From positions 1 to 14,691 of the forward strand of contig DASVBJ010000023.1 in the NCBI GenBank assembly GCA_036375895.1: 14,691 bases of DNA. Direction: 5' to 3'. Both the position numbers and the translations under genes were made by a program. Source of the DNA: DASVBJ01 sp036375895 (lineage in GTDB: Bacteria; Actinomycetota; Actinomycetes; JACCUZ01). Below the pieces are notes generated by a model. That model saw nothing but the letters and a program-made list of their open reading frames with translations. It was not told where the DNA came from and did no database searches. Shown one piece after another: positions 1-6,921 of the stretch (within the stretch, counting starts at the first letter, position 1; every line of letters begins with the position of its first letter).

Positions 1-669
1 GCCGATGCCGATGGTGGGGATGAGGAGCTCCTTGGTCACCCGCTCCGCCACCTCGGTCGGCACCATCTCCAGCACGATCGCGAAGGCCCCGGCCTCCTCG
101 AGAGCGATGGCGCTCTTGACCAGCTCGTCGGCACTGTCGCCACGCCCCTGCACGCGGTAGCCACCCAGACCGTGCTCGCTCTGCGGGGTGAAGCCGATGT
201 GCGCCATCACCGGGATGCCGGCAGCCACGATGGCCTCCACGTGCGGCACCATCCGCGCGCCGCCCTCGAGCTTCACGGCGTGGGCGCCGCCCTCCTTCAT
301 GAAGCGCACCGCGGTGTCGAGCGCCTGCACCGGCGAGGACTGGTAGGCGCCGAAGGGCAGGTCGGCCACGACGAGGGCGTGCTTGGCGCTGCGGCTCACG
401 GCGCGCACGAGCGGCAGCAGCTCCTCGACGGTCACCGGGAGCGTGGTCTCGTAGCCGAGCACGTTGTTGGCGGCCGAGTCGCCGACGAGCAGCACGGGGA
501 TGCCCGCCTCGTCGAAGATCTCGGCGGCGAACTGCTCGTACGCCGTGAGCATCGCGAAGCGCTCGCCGCGCTCCTTCATCGCGCGCAGGTGGTGGATGCG
601 GATGCGCTTTCGCGGGGCGGTCGGCGCGCTGCCGGGCCCGGTGCCGTACGGCGCGGTCGTCTCGGACAT
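1..669 (-). CDS. panB: 3-methyl-2-oxobutanoate hydroxymethyltransferase, 3'-truncated by window edge
   Basis: Transfers a hydroxymethyl group from 5,10-methylene-tetrahydrofolate to 2-oxoisovalerate, giving ketopantoate, the first committed step of pantothenate and CoA synthesis in the cytoplasm. The visible 223 residues carry the family landmarks in order: VGDSAANNVLGYETT with the metal-binding Asp at about 64, ADLPFGAY with the second metal-site Asp at about 103, KEGGAHAVKLEGG with Lys133 and Glu135, AHIGFTPQS near 157-164, LEMVP with the catalytic-type Glu201, and TIGIG at the cut end. Family members run about 265-285 residues, so roughly 50 C-terminal residues lie outside the window. Two in-frame ATGs exist (675 and 669). 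I chose 669 because AGGAGG lies 8 bases upstream of it but only 2 bases from the other. It lies downstream of nadE on the same strand with an 83-base gap, so read-through is possible. The identification is secure. Confidence 0.96.
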   Translation of the reverse strand, partial: MSETTAPYGTGPGSAPTAPRKRIRIHHLRAMKERGERFAMLTAYEQFAAEIFDEAGIPVLLVGDSAANNVLGYETTLPVTVEELLPLVRAVSRSAKHALVVADLPFGAYQSSPVQALDTAVRFMKEGGAHAVKLEGGARMVPHVEAIVAAGIPVMAHIGFTPQSEHGLGGYRVQGRGDSADELVKSAIALEEAGAFAIVLEMVPTEVAERVTKELLIPTIGIG

Positions 670-677
670 GGTCATGA

Positions 678-683
678 CCTCCT
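678..683 (-). promoter_or_regulatory. Ribosome binding site of panB
   Basis: A perfect AGGAGG on the minus strand. Its 8-base spacing selects the ATG at 669 over the in-frame ATG at 675. Confidence 0.75.
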
Positions 684-706
684 GGTCGCCTCGAGGCTCC
701 CTGACG

Positions 707-720
707 GAGTCCCCGGACTC
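707..720 (-). repeat. Perfect 14-bp inverted repeat in the nadE-panB gap
   Basis: GAGTCC-cc-GGACTC is a perfect palindrome on either strand, 32 bases beyond the nadE stop and about 40 bases before the panB start. It could be a small hairpin attenuating nadE transcripts or a protein-binding operator for panB. No U-tract follows it, so a classical intrinsic terminator is not supported. Apart from this and the panB ribosome binding site I see nothing in the 670-752 gap. Confidence 0.4.
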
Positions 721-752
721 TGCCTCCATGGTGCCACGCCCAACGAGCGGGC

Positions 753-2534
753 CTACTCCGCCGTTACGTCGTGCTCGCGCCAGCGGCTGGTGATGGGCAG
801 CCGGCGGTCCCTGCCGAACGCCTTGAACGAGATCTTCGGGCCGGGTGGGTACTGCCGGCGCTTGTACTCCGCGGCGTCCGTGAGCCGGAGCACCTTCTCG
901 ACGAGCTCCCGGTCGAACCCCGCCGCGACGAGCTCGCTGGAGCCGCGGTCCATCTCGACGTAGTCGTCGAGGACGTCGTCGAGCAGGTCGTAGGGCGGCA
1001 GCGAGTCGGTGTCGCGCTGGCCCGGGCGCAGCTCGGCCGACGGCTCCTTGCTGATGGAGCTCTCCGGGATCGGCGGCTTCTCGCCCCGTTCCTCCGCGTC
1101 CTTGTTCCGCCAGCGCGCCAGCTGCCACACCATCGTCTTGGGGACGTCCTTGATCGGTGCGAAGCCGCCCACCGAGTCGCCGTAGAGGGTGGAGTAGCCG
1201 ACCGCGAGCTCGCTCTTGTTGCCGGGGGCGAGCACCAGGTGGCCGTGCTGGTTGGACAGCCCCATCAGCGTGGTGCCGCGGACCCGGGCCTGGAGGTTCT
1301 CCTCGGCCAGCCCGGTGAGGTCGAGGTTGGCGAGGAACGTCTCGACCATGGGCGCGATCGGCACCGACTGGAAGTGCAGGCCGGTGCGCTCGGCCAGGTC
1401 GGCCGCGTCCGCCCGCGAGTGCTCGGAGGAGTAGCGGCTCGGCATCGACACGCCGTACACGTTCTCCGCGCCCAGCGCGTCGCATGCGATCACGGCCGTC
1501 AGGGCGGAGTCGATGCCACCGGAGACGCCGAGCACCACGCTCGTGAAGCCGTTCTTGCGCACGTAGTCGCGCAGGCCGGTGACCAGCGCCCCGTAGACCT
1601 CGGCCTCGTCGAGCAGGCGTGGCGCGATGCCCGCGACGAGCGGTTCGTACGCCGGGAGCGGCTGGTCGCTCAGCACGATCCGCTCGATCGTCACCGCCGT
1701 GCGGTCGGCGGCCTCGACGTCGCTCGCCGTCGCGCCGGGGGCGGATCGGCCGGCCGGCAGGTCGAGGTCGACGACCAGGCAGCCCTCCTCGAACTGCGGG
1801 GCCCTCGCCAGCACCCTGCCGTCGGGGGAGACCACGATCGAGTCCCCGTCGAACACCAGCTCGTCCTGACCGCCGACCATGTTCACGTAGGCGAGCACGC
1901 AGCCGGCCGCGGCGGCGCGGCGCCGCACGAGATCGAGGCGCACGTCGTCCTTGTTGCGCTCGTACGGCGAGCCGTTGATGACCAGCAGCAGGCCGGCGCC
2001 CGCCTCGCGGGTCACCGCGACCGGACCGCCCTCCTGCCAGATGTCCTCGCAGATGACGACGGCGACGTCGACGCCGTGGACCCGGGCGACGGTCAGCGAG
2101 GTGCCGGGGACGAAGTAGCGGTACTCGTCGAAGACGCCGTAGTTGGGCAGGTGGTGCTTCGCGTACCGGGCGACCACCTCACCGCGATGGATGAAGGCCG
2201 CGGCGTTCTGCGGCGCGCCCTTCGGCCGGCCGATCACCGGCGCCGCGTCGGGTGCGCCGTCGAGGTAGCCCAGCACGACGAGGACCTCACCGAGCCCCTC
2301 GTCGGCGAGCCGCCGGGCGACGTCGCGCACCGCCGCCCGGGACGCGTCGACGAACGACCGGCGCAGGGCGAGGTCCTCCACCGGGTAGCCGGTGAGCGAC
2401 ATCTCGGGGAACGCGACGACGTGGGCGCCCTGCGCGGCGGCGTGGCGCACCCACTGCAGGACCTGGGCGGCGTTGCCGTCGACGTCGCCGACCGTCGGGT
2501 CGACCTGGGCCAGGGCTAGGCGCAGCTGGGGCAC
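753..2534 (-). CDS. nadE: Glutamine-dependent NAD(+) synthetase
   Basis: Converts deamido-NAD (nicotinic acid adenine dinucleotide) to NAD with ATP, using ammonia released from glutamine, the last step of NAD synthesis. The 593 residues form two domains. The N-terminal nitrilase-like glutaminase (about 1-265) has the Glu-Lys-Cys triad visible as FPEMSLTGYP (Glu44), AKHHLPNYGVFDEYRYF (Lys126) and VICEDIW (Cys162). The C-terminal synthetase domain (about 300-593) has the pyrophosphate loop LGVSGGIDSA (338-343), SMPSRYSSEHS near 363-373, and the substrate-binding stretch around LAPGNKSELAVGYSTLYGDS (435-454). The length fits the two-domain bacterial type rather than the longer, about 680-residue mycobacterial form as I recall it. 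The GTG at 2534 begins directly in the conserved beta strand (PQLRLALAQ), so no longer N-terminus is expected. No Shine-Dalgarno precedes it, but a TAGGCT element does (separate entry). The gene starts 21 bases beyond the GGDEF-EAL stop. Confidence 0.97.
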   Translation of the reverse strand: MPQLRLALAQVDPTVGDVDGNAAQVLQWVRHAAAQGAHVVAFPEMSLTGYPVEDLALRRSFVDASRAAVRDVARRLADEGLGEVLVVLGYLDGAPDAAPVIGRPKGAPQNAAAFIHRGEVVARYAKHHLPNYGVFDEYRYFVPGTSLTVARVHGVDVAVVICEDIWQEGGPVAVTREAGAGLLLVINGSPYERNKDDVRLDLVRRRAAAAGCVLAYVNMVGGQDELVFDGDSIVVSPDGRVLARAPQFEEGCLVVDLDLPAGRSAPGATASDVEAADRTAVTIERIVLSDQPLPAYEPLVAGIAPRLLDEAEVYGALVTGLRDYVRKNGFTSVVLGVSGGIDSALTAVIACDALGAENVYGVSMPSRYSSEHSRADAADLAERTGLHFQSVPIAPMVETFLANLDLTGLAEENLQARVRGTTLMGLSNQHGHLVLAPGNKSELAVGYSTLYGDSVGGFAPIKDVPKTMVWQLARWRNKDAEERGEKPPIPESSISKEPSAELRPGQRDTDSLPPYDLLDDVLDDYVEMDRGSSELVAAGFDRELVEKVLRLTDAAEYKRRQYPPGPKISFKAFGRDRRLPITSRWREHDVTAE

Positions 2535-2541
2535 ACCCCGG

Positions 2542-2547
2542 AGCCTA
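2542..2547 (-). promoter_or_regulatory. Putative -10 element (TAGGCT) for leaderless nadE
   Basis: On the minus strand TAGGCT fits the TANNNT -10 pattern. It ends 7 bases before the GTG start, which would put the transcription start at or next to the start codon. There is no convincing -35 hexamer at 16-18 bases and no ribosome binding site. The same CTAGNCT-spacer-GTG layout occurs before glnE and before the last gene in the window, which raises my confidence a little. Confidence 0.4.
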
Positions 2548-2555
2548 GTTGGCGG

Positions 2556-5117
2556 TCAGACGCCCTTGCCGCCGGAGCGGCGGGTCTCGATGGACCGCGG
2601 ACCCGGCGGGCGGTCCCCCCGGGCGGCGGGCGCGTCCCCGGTCTCCTGGCGCAGCCGGGTGGCGAGGCCCGCGAAGTGCTCGGCCAGCCAGCCGGTCATG
2701 TCGGCCGCGGGCATCGGTCGGGCCAGCAGGTAGCCCTGGACGAGGTCGCACTCCAGCTCTTCGAGGATGCGCCAGGCCGGCTCGTCCTCCACACCCTCGG
2801 CGACGACGTGCAGGCCCAGGTCGTGGCCGAGGCTGATGACGGCCCGCACGATCGCGAGGTCGTCGGTGCTGTCCGCGAGGTTGCGCACGAACGTCCGGTC
2901 GATCTTCACCTCGTGGACCGGGAGGTTGCGCAGCCGGGTGAGTGACGAGTAGCCGGTGCCGAAGTCGTCGACGGACACCAGCAGGCCGAGGTCGACGATC
3001 CGCTCGATGGCGCGCATGGCTCGCTCGGGGTCGGACACGATGGCGCTCTCGGTGACCTCGAGCTTGAGGAGCCGGGCGGGCAGGTTCGCCTGCACGAGCA
3101 TGCGGGCCACGACGTCGGCGAGCTCGACCTCGAGCAGGTTGCGCATCGACACGTTGACCGACACGGTGACCGGCGTCCCGGCGTCGCGCCAGGCGGCGCA
3201 CTGCCGCACCGCCGTCTCCAGGACGAACCTGGTCAGCGGCCGGATCAGGCCGGTGTGCTCGGCGAGCGGGATGAACTCGTCCGGCGGGACGTGGCCCCAC
3301 ACGGGGTGCCGCCAGCGCAGCAGCGCCTCGGCGCCGGTCACCCGGCCGGTGCCCGGCTCGGCCTGCGGCTGGAAGTGCAGCTCCAGCGCCTGCTCCTCGA
3401 GGGCGCGGGCCAGGTCGCTGATGAGCGACAGCCTCCGCGCGCTGTACGGGTCACGCTCGGAGGAGTAGTGGGCGACGCCGGTCAGCCGATGCTTGGCGTC
3501 GTACATCGCGACCTCGGCGCGGCGCAGCAGCAGGGCGGCCGACACGCCGTCGCGCGGCGCCATCGCGATGCCGATGCTCGCGGTCACGTCGAGCTCGACC
3601 TCGCCCAGGTCGAAGGGCCGGGCGAAGTCACGGCTGACCCTCTGCACCATGCCCTCGATGTGGATCTCGTCGCCCTCGAGGAGCACGGCGAACTCGTCGC
3701 CGCCGAGGCGGGCCACGACCGTCTCGTCGTGCTCGAGGCGGCGCAGCCGCTGGCCGACCTGCTGCAGCAGCTGGTCGCCGACGTCGTGCCCGAGGGTGTC
3801 GTTGACCTCCTTGAAGCGGTCGACGTCCATGAGCAGGACGGCGGCCGACCCGGTCGCCGACAGCCGCCGCTCCAGCCGTTGCTGGAAGTCCAGCCGGTTG
3901 GGCAGCCCGGTCAGCGGGTCGTGCCGGGACAGGTGCTCGGTCTCCTCGGCCGCGGCTCGGACCCGCTCGACGAGGCCGCTGTTGGCCAGGGCGACGCTGG
4001 CGTGGCCGGCGAGGGCCTGGAACAGCTTCGCGTCCTCGCCGTCGAAGGTGCTCACGTCGTCGACCCGGTCGGTCACGACGAGGACGCCGCAGATCTGTCC
4101 GCCGTCGCGCAGCGGCGCGGCGAGGCCGTCGACGTGCCCCTCCGCGCGCAACGCCTCGGCGCGCTCGTCGGCGGCGCCGCGCGGGAGGCGCAGGATCTTC
4201 CCCTCGTAGGCCGGCTGCCACCAGTCGGCGGTGGGCGAGCAGGTGCCGCCCAGGCTGCGGTACGAGCCGTCGGCTCCGACCAGCAGGACGTCGGCGCGGC
4301 GGGCACGCAGCAGGCCGCGCGCCTCGCGCAGCACGGTCTCGAGCACCGACTCGTCCTGCAGGGCCTGGTCGACGGAGCGGGTGAACTCGTAGAGCAGCTC
4401 GAGCCGCCCGTAGCGCAACCGCTGCACCTGGTAGCCGTGGTACAGCCCGAAGCTCAGGAGCCCGAGGACCGCGAGCAGGGCGAGGGCGGTGGGCTCGCGG
4501 CGGAGGATGAGGGCCGTCAGGAGGGCGAGGTCGGTCACGACGACCGTGTTGATCGCCCCTGCGGTCAGTGCGGACCTGAGGCTCTGCCGCGACCAGACCC
4601 CTTCGCGGAGGGAGATCACCGTGGTGACGGACAGGCTGGAGAGGATGTTGATCGTCTCCATGGCCAGCAGGGCGGCGAGCCATCCGAGCGGCGACAGGGG
4701 GTCGTCCTCGACGCCGAGCCCGGTGAGCAGGGCGTGGAAGACGACGATGCCCGTGCTCACCTGCAGGAACCAGAGCGCGAGGTTGAACGCCAGCTTGATG
4801 AGCGACGCGCGGAACAGCAGCGCGAGGGCGACACCGACGCCGCTCAGGGCCGCGGCAAGCAGCTGCGGCGGGCTGACGAACAGCAGCCCGAGCAGCAGCG
4901 GGGCCTCGCCGAAGGCCACGGAGTGGTTCTCGCGACCGATGGGCAGGTTGACGACGAACCGCTCGGTCAGGCAGAACAACAGCGCCAGGACCGGCCACCA
5001 CAGGCCCGAGCTGAGGGTGGGCAGCGTCGGCCCTCGCCACCACAGGACTCCTCCTGCGGCAGCGAGAGCCAACGTGAACAGCCAGACCCGTCGGTCCGGC
5101 TTGGCTATCCGCACCAC
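2556..5117 (-). CDS. Membrane-bound GAF-GGDEF-EAL protein (bifunctional diguanylate cyclase/phosphodiesterase)
   Basis: Predicted to make and/or break cyclic di-GMP at the membrane. Of 853 residues, about 1-230 are a multi-helix membrane sensor: hydrophobic stretches near 11-27, 40-57, 72-102, 108-132, 143-170, 186-205 and 210-226. Residues about 245-385 resemble a GAF domain. The GGDEF domain (about 397-550) begins SRHDPLTGLPNR and has an intact RLGGDEFA signature at 470-477. The upstream RxxD inhibitory site is absent: the expected Arg and Asp are His463 and Thr466. The EAL domain (about 568-815) keeps its metal and catalytic residues: EALLRW (Glu597), NVSMRN (Asn655), LEVTES (Glu687), DDFGTGYSSL (Asp717, Asp718), VKIDRTF (Lys738), AEGVE (Glu774) and QGYLLARPMP (Gln794). 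Both activities are therefore possible from sequence. The start is GTG at 5117 (a second GTG follows at once), with no clear ribosome binding site. It lies 69 bases after the small TNGWH-repeat gene and 21 bases before nadE, so co-transcription is plausible. Confidence 0.93.
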   Translation of the reverse strand: MVRIAKPDRRVWLFTLALAAAGGVLWWRGPTLPTLSSGLWWPVLALLFCLTERFVVNLPIGRENHSVAFGEAPLLLGLLFVSPPQLLAAALSGVGVALALLFRASLIKLAFNLALWFLQVSTGIVVFHALLTGLGVEDDPLSPLGWLAALLAMETINILSSLSVTTVISLREGVWSRQSLRSALTAGAINTVVVTDLALLTALILRREPTALALLAVLGLLSFGLYHGYQVQRLRYGRLELLYEFTRSVDQALQDESVLETVLREARGLLRARRADVLLVGADGSYRSLGGTCSPTADWWQPAYEGKILRLPRGAADERAEALRAEGHVDGLAAPLRDGGQICGVLVVTDRVDDVSTFDGEDAKLFQALAGHASVALANSGLVERVRAAAEETEHLSRHDPLTGLPNRLDFQQRLERRLSATGSAAVLLMDVDRFKEVNDTLGHDVGDQLLQQVGQRLRRLEHDETVVARLGGDEFAVLLEGDEIHIEGMVQRVSRDFARPFDLGEVELDVTASIGIAMAPRDGVSAALLLRRAEVAMYDAKHRLTGVAHYSSERDPYSARRLSLISDLARALEEQALELHFQPQAEPGTGRVTGAEALLRWRHPVWGHVPPDEFIPLAEHTGLIRPLTRFVLETAVRQCAAWRDAGTPVTVSVNVSMRNLLEVELADVVARMLVQANLPARLLKLEVTESAIVSDPERAMRAIERIVDLGLLVSVDDFGTGYSSLTRLRNLPVHEVKIDRTFVRNLADSTDDLAIVRAVISLGHDLGLHVVAEGVEDEPAWRILEELECDLVQGYLLARPMPAADMTGWLAEHFAGLATRLRQETGDAPAARGDRPPGPRSIETRRSGGKGV

Positions 5118-5160
5118 ACGTCGATTGTCGGGGTCGCAGCCTGATTACGCAGCGAAACGA

Positions 5161-5177
5161 AACAGTTGCTGCCTGTT
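5161..5177 (-). terminator. Weak hairpin between the small peptide gene and the GGDEF-EAL gene
   Basis: AACAG and CTGTT form a perfect five-base stem around a seven-base loop, ten bases beyond the stop of the small gene. The stem is short and has no U-tract, so it would attenuate at most. The 5118-5186 gap also holds a locally A-rich stretch (GCGAAACGAAACAG on the plus strand) but no convincing promoter. Confidence 0.2.
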
Positions 5178-5186
5178 ACGATTTGG

Positions 5187-5408
5187 TCACCGCTGGACGA
5201 CGTGCCACCCGTTGGTCGCACGCACGTCGCCGGTCACGTGCCAGCCGTTCGTCGCGACGGGGTCGCCGGTCTTGTGCCAACCGTTGGTGGCGGTCCGCTC
5301 GGCCAGGCCGGGGAGGCCGGCGACGACGAGCCAGGCGGTGACGGCGAGGACCAGTGCGGCCAGCAGTGCGGTGAGCACCGTGCGGGGCGAGACGTGCGAG
5401 GGGTTCAT
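5187..5408 (-). CDS. Small membrane-anchored or secreted peptide with three TNGWH repeats
   Basis: A 73-residue protein of a family I do not recognise. Residues 1-10 are a short polar start with one Arg. Residues 11-31 are a single strongly hydrophobic helix (VLTALLAALVLAVTAWLVVA), either a signal anchor or a signal peptide with possible cleavage after VVA or GLA near 30-36. The rest, about 35 residues, is predicted outside the cell and consists almost entirely of a 12-residue repeat, ATNGWHxTGDxx, at 40-51, 52-63 and a shortened third copy at 64-69. The repeated Gly is coded GGT, GGC and GGG and the repeated Thr ACC, ACG and ACC, so the amino acids are kept while silent sites differ. That argues for a real, selected protein. 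The start is ATG at 5408 with GGGAG 7 bases upstream; no earlier start is needed. The gene is divergent from glnA2 and precedes the GGDEF-EAL gene on the same strand. No function should be assumed. Confidence 0.75.
   Translation of the reverse strand: MNPSHVSPRTVLTALLAALVLAVTAWLVVAGLPGLAERTATNGWHKTGDPVATNGWHVTGDVRATNGWHVVQR
5202..5291 (-). repeat. Three 36-base coding tandem repeats (ATNGWH units)
   Basis: Units at 5291-5256, 5255-5220 and 5219-5202 (the last incomplete) encode the 12-residue repeat of the small peptide. The protein motif is identical in all three copies at ATNGWH, whereas several third codon positions differ between copies, so this is not a fresh duplication. Confidence 0.85.
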
Positions 5409-5520
5409 GGAAGGACTCCCGTTCCGGTCGGGTCCCCTGGAGGATGGGGACGCAAAAGCAACACTGGCCACTGATCGACATCTCGACAATACGGCTTTCG
5501 GCCACCAAGGGTGCCGAATA

Positions 5521-5560
5521 GTAAACACTTGGTAATCGTTCGGCGTAACGTCCGCGTAAC
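5521..5560 (+). promoter_or_regulatory. Putative GlnR-type operator upstream of glnA2
   Basis: Four GTAAN half-sites lie in the 175-base divergent intergenic region: GTAAA at 5521, GTAAT at 5532, GTAAC at 5545 and GTAAC at 5556. Within each pair the spacing is exactly 11 bases (5-base half-site plus 6-base spacer), which is the geometry of the actinobacterial nitrogen regulator GlnR (gTnAc-n6-GaAAc; AC-n9-AC in mycobacteria). The downstream pair is the better match and ends 23 bases before the glnA2 ATG. PhoP boxes in this phylum also use 11-base direct repeats, so PhoP is the main alternative. I could not fix a -35/-10 pair for either flanking gene. The remaining intergenic sequence (5409-5520) shows no strong structure. 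Confidence 0.55.
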
Positions 5561-5571
5561 ACCTTCCCGGC

Positions 5572-5575
5572 AGGA
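5572..5575 (+). promoter_or_regulatory. Short ribosome binding site of glnA2
   Basis: AGGA lies 8 bases before the ATG at 5584. It is weak but well spaced and supports this start. Confidence 0.5.
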
Positions 5576-5583
5576 TCACCCGT

Positions 5584-6921
5584 ATGGACAAGCAGCAGGA
5601 GTTCGTGCTCCGCACCCTCGAGGAACGCGACATCCGCTTCGTCCGCCTTTGGTTCACCGACGTGCTCGGCTTCCTCAAGTCGGTGGCGATCGCCCCGGCC
5701 GAGCTGGAGGGCGCGTTCGCCGAGGGCATCGGCTTCGACGGCTCCTCGATCGAGGGGTTCGCCCGCGTGTACGAGTCGGACATGCTCGCCAAGCCGGACC
5801 CGGCCACCTTCCAGGTGCTGCCGTGGCGGTCCGAGCACCCCGGCAGCGCCCGCATGTTCTGCGACATCCTCATGCCCGACGGCACCCCGTCGTACGCGGA
5901 CCCGCGGACCGTGCTCAAGCGCACCCTGAACCGGGCGGCCGACCTCGGCTTCTCCTTCTACACGCACCCGGAGATCGAGTTCTTCCTGTTCAAGGACAAG
6001 CCCGAGCCGGGCCAGGTGCCGGTGCCGATCGACGCCGGCGGCTACTTCGACCATGCTCCGCACGGCATCGGCCACGACTTCCGCCGCGACGCCATCACGA
6101 TGCTCGAGGCGATGGGCATCTCGGTGGAGTTCAGCCACCACGAGGGGGCGCCCGGCCAGCAGGAGATCGACCTGCGCTACGCCGACGCGCTCTCGACCTC
6201 CGACAACATCATGACCTTCCGCCTGGTCATGAAGGAGGTCGCGCTCGATCAGGGCATCTACGCGTCCTTCATGCCCAAGCCCTTCACCGAGCATCCCGGG
6301 TCGGGCATGCACACCCACCTGTCGCTGTTCGAGGGCGACCGCAACGCCTTCTACGAGGCGGGCGCGCAGTACCAGCTCTCCAAGGTCGGCCGGTCCTTCA
6401 TCGCCGGGCTGCTGCGTCACGCGCACGAGATCAGCGCGGTCACCAACCAGTGGGTCAACTCCTACAAGCGGCTCACCGGCGGCGGCGAGGCCCCGTCGTA
6501 CGTCTGCTGGGGTCACAACAACCGCTCGGCGCTGGTCCGCGTGCCGATGTACAAGCCGCAGAAGGGCAACTCCACCCGGGTGGAGTACCGCGCACCCGAC
6601 TCGGCGTGCAATCCCTACCTCGCCTACGCGGTGATCCTGGCCGCGGGCCTCAAGGGCATCGAGGAGGGCTACGAGCTCCCGGACGGCGCCGAGGACAACG
6701 TCTGGGAGCTCACCGACGCCGAGCGGCGCGCGCTGGGCATCGAGGCGCTGCCCACCAGCCTCACCGACGCCGTCCGCGCAATGGAGCGCAGCGAGCTGGT
6801 CGCGGAGACGCTCGGCGAGCACGTCTTCGACTTCTTCCTGCGCAACAAGCGCGCCGAGTGGGCCGACTACCGGCGTCAGGTCACCGCCTTCGAGCTGGAC
6901 CGCTACCTTCCCGTCCTGTGA
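5584..6921 (+). CDS. glnA2: Type I glutamine synthetase, GlnA2 subgroup
   Basis: Member of the family that joins glutamate to an amine with ATP in a dodecameric cytoplasmic enzyme. Its 445 residues match the length I recall for mycobacterial GlnA2 (446). Visible family motifs: FDGSSIEGF (51-59), THPEIEFF with metal-ligand Glu130 and Glu132, HHEGAPGQQE (Glu187, Glu194), GSGMHTH (His243), NSYKRL (292-297), the glutamate loop GGEAPSY (Glu302), NNRSALVR (312-319) and RVEYRAPD (Glu334, Arg336). At the position of the adenylylation tyrosine of the classical enzyme (context DLYDLP or DLYELP) this protein reads DNVWEL with Trp374, so it should not be adenylylated by the neighbouring GlnE. GlnA2- and GlnA3-type proteins of Streptomyces have been reported as gamma-glutamyl-polyamine synthetases, so ammonia may not be the true substrate here. 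It begins 23 bases after the putative GlnR boxes and its stop overlaps the next gene. Confidence 0.92.
   Translation: MDKQQEFVLRTLEERDIRFVRLWFTDVLGFLKSVAIAPAELEGAFAEGIGFDGSSIEGFARVYESDMLAKPDPATFQVLPWRSEHPGSARMFCDILMPDGTPSYADPRTVLKRTLNRAADLGFSFYTHPEIEFFLFKDKPEPGQVPVPIDAGGYFDHAPHGIGHDFRRDAITMLEAMGISVEFSHHEGAPGQQEIDLRYADALSTSDNIMTFRLVMKEVALDQGIYASFMPKPFTEHPGSGMHTHLSLFEGDRNAFYEAGAQYQLSKVGRSFIAGLLRHAHEISAVTNQWVNSYKRLTGGGEAPSYVCWGHNNRSALVRVPMYKPQKGNSTRVEYRAPDSACNPYLAYAVILAAGLKGIEEGYELPDGAEDNVWELTDAERRALGIEALPTSLTDAVRAMERSELVAETLGEHVFDFFLRNKRAEWADYRRQVTAFELDRYLPVL

Noticed and set aside
771..2519. Long plus-strand open frame opposite nadE
   Set aside because: Its composition (runs of Arg, Val, Gly, His, Asp) is that of an antisense frame of high-G/C coding DNA, and nadE on the other strand has every catalytic motif.
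2590..2645. G/C-rich low-complexity stretch near the 3' end of the GGDEF-EAL gene as a structured element
   Set aside because: It encodes the flexible Pro/Arg/Gly/Ala tail of that protein and shows no long matched stem.
3255..5144. Plus-strand open frame of 629 codons opposite the GGDEF-EAL gene
   Set aside because: No recognisable domain, low-complexity Gln/Gly/Val/Asp composition, and it fully overlaps a gene with clear motifs.
5187..5408. TNGWH peptide as a ribosomally made, post-translationally modified (RiPP) precursor
   Set aside because: The Trp/His/Asn repeats invite the idea, but the N-terminus is a membrane helix rather than a leader peptide and no modifying enzyme (radical SAM, YcaO, lanthipeptide synthetase) is in the window.
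5409..5520. Riboswitch (for example cyclic di-GMP type) upstream of the small gene or glnA2
   Set aside because: Only a small imperfect G/C hairpin near 5412-5436 is visible. I find no conserved riboswitch core, and the space is short.
5511..6917. N-terminal extension of the amidotransferase frame through glnA2
   Set aside because: This part is out-of-frame glnA2 sequence, Arg/Pro/Gly-rich. The amidotransferase fold begins right after GTG 6918 and the family length is then normal.
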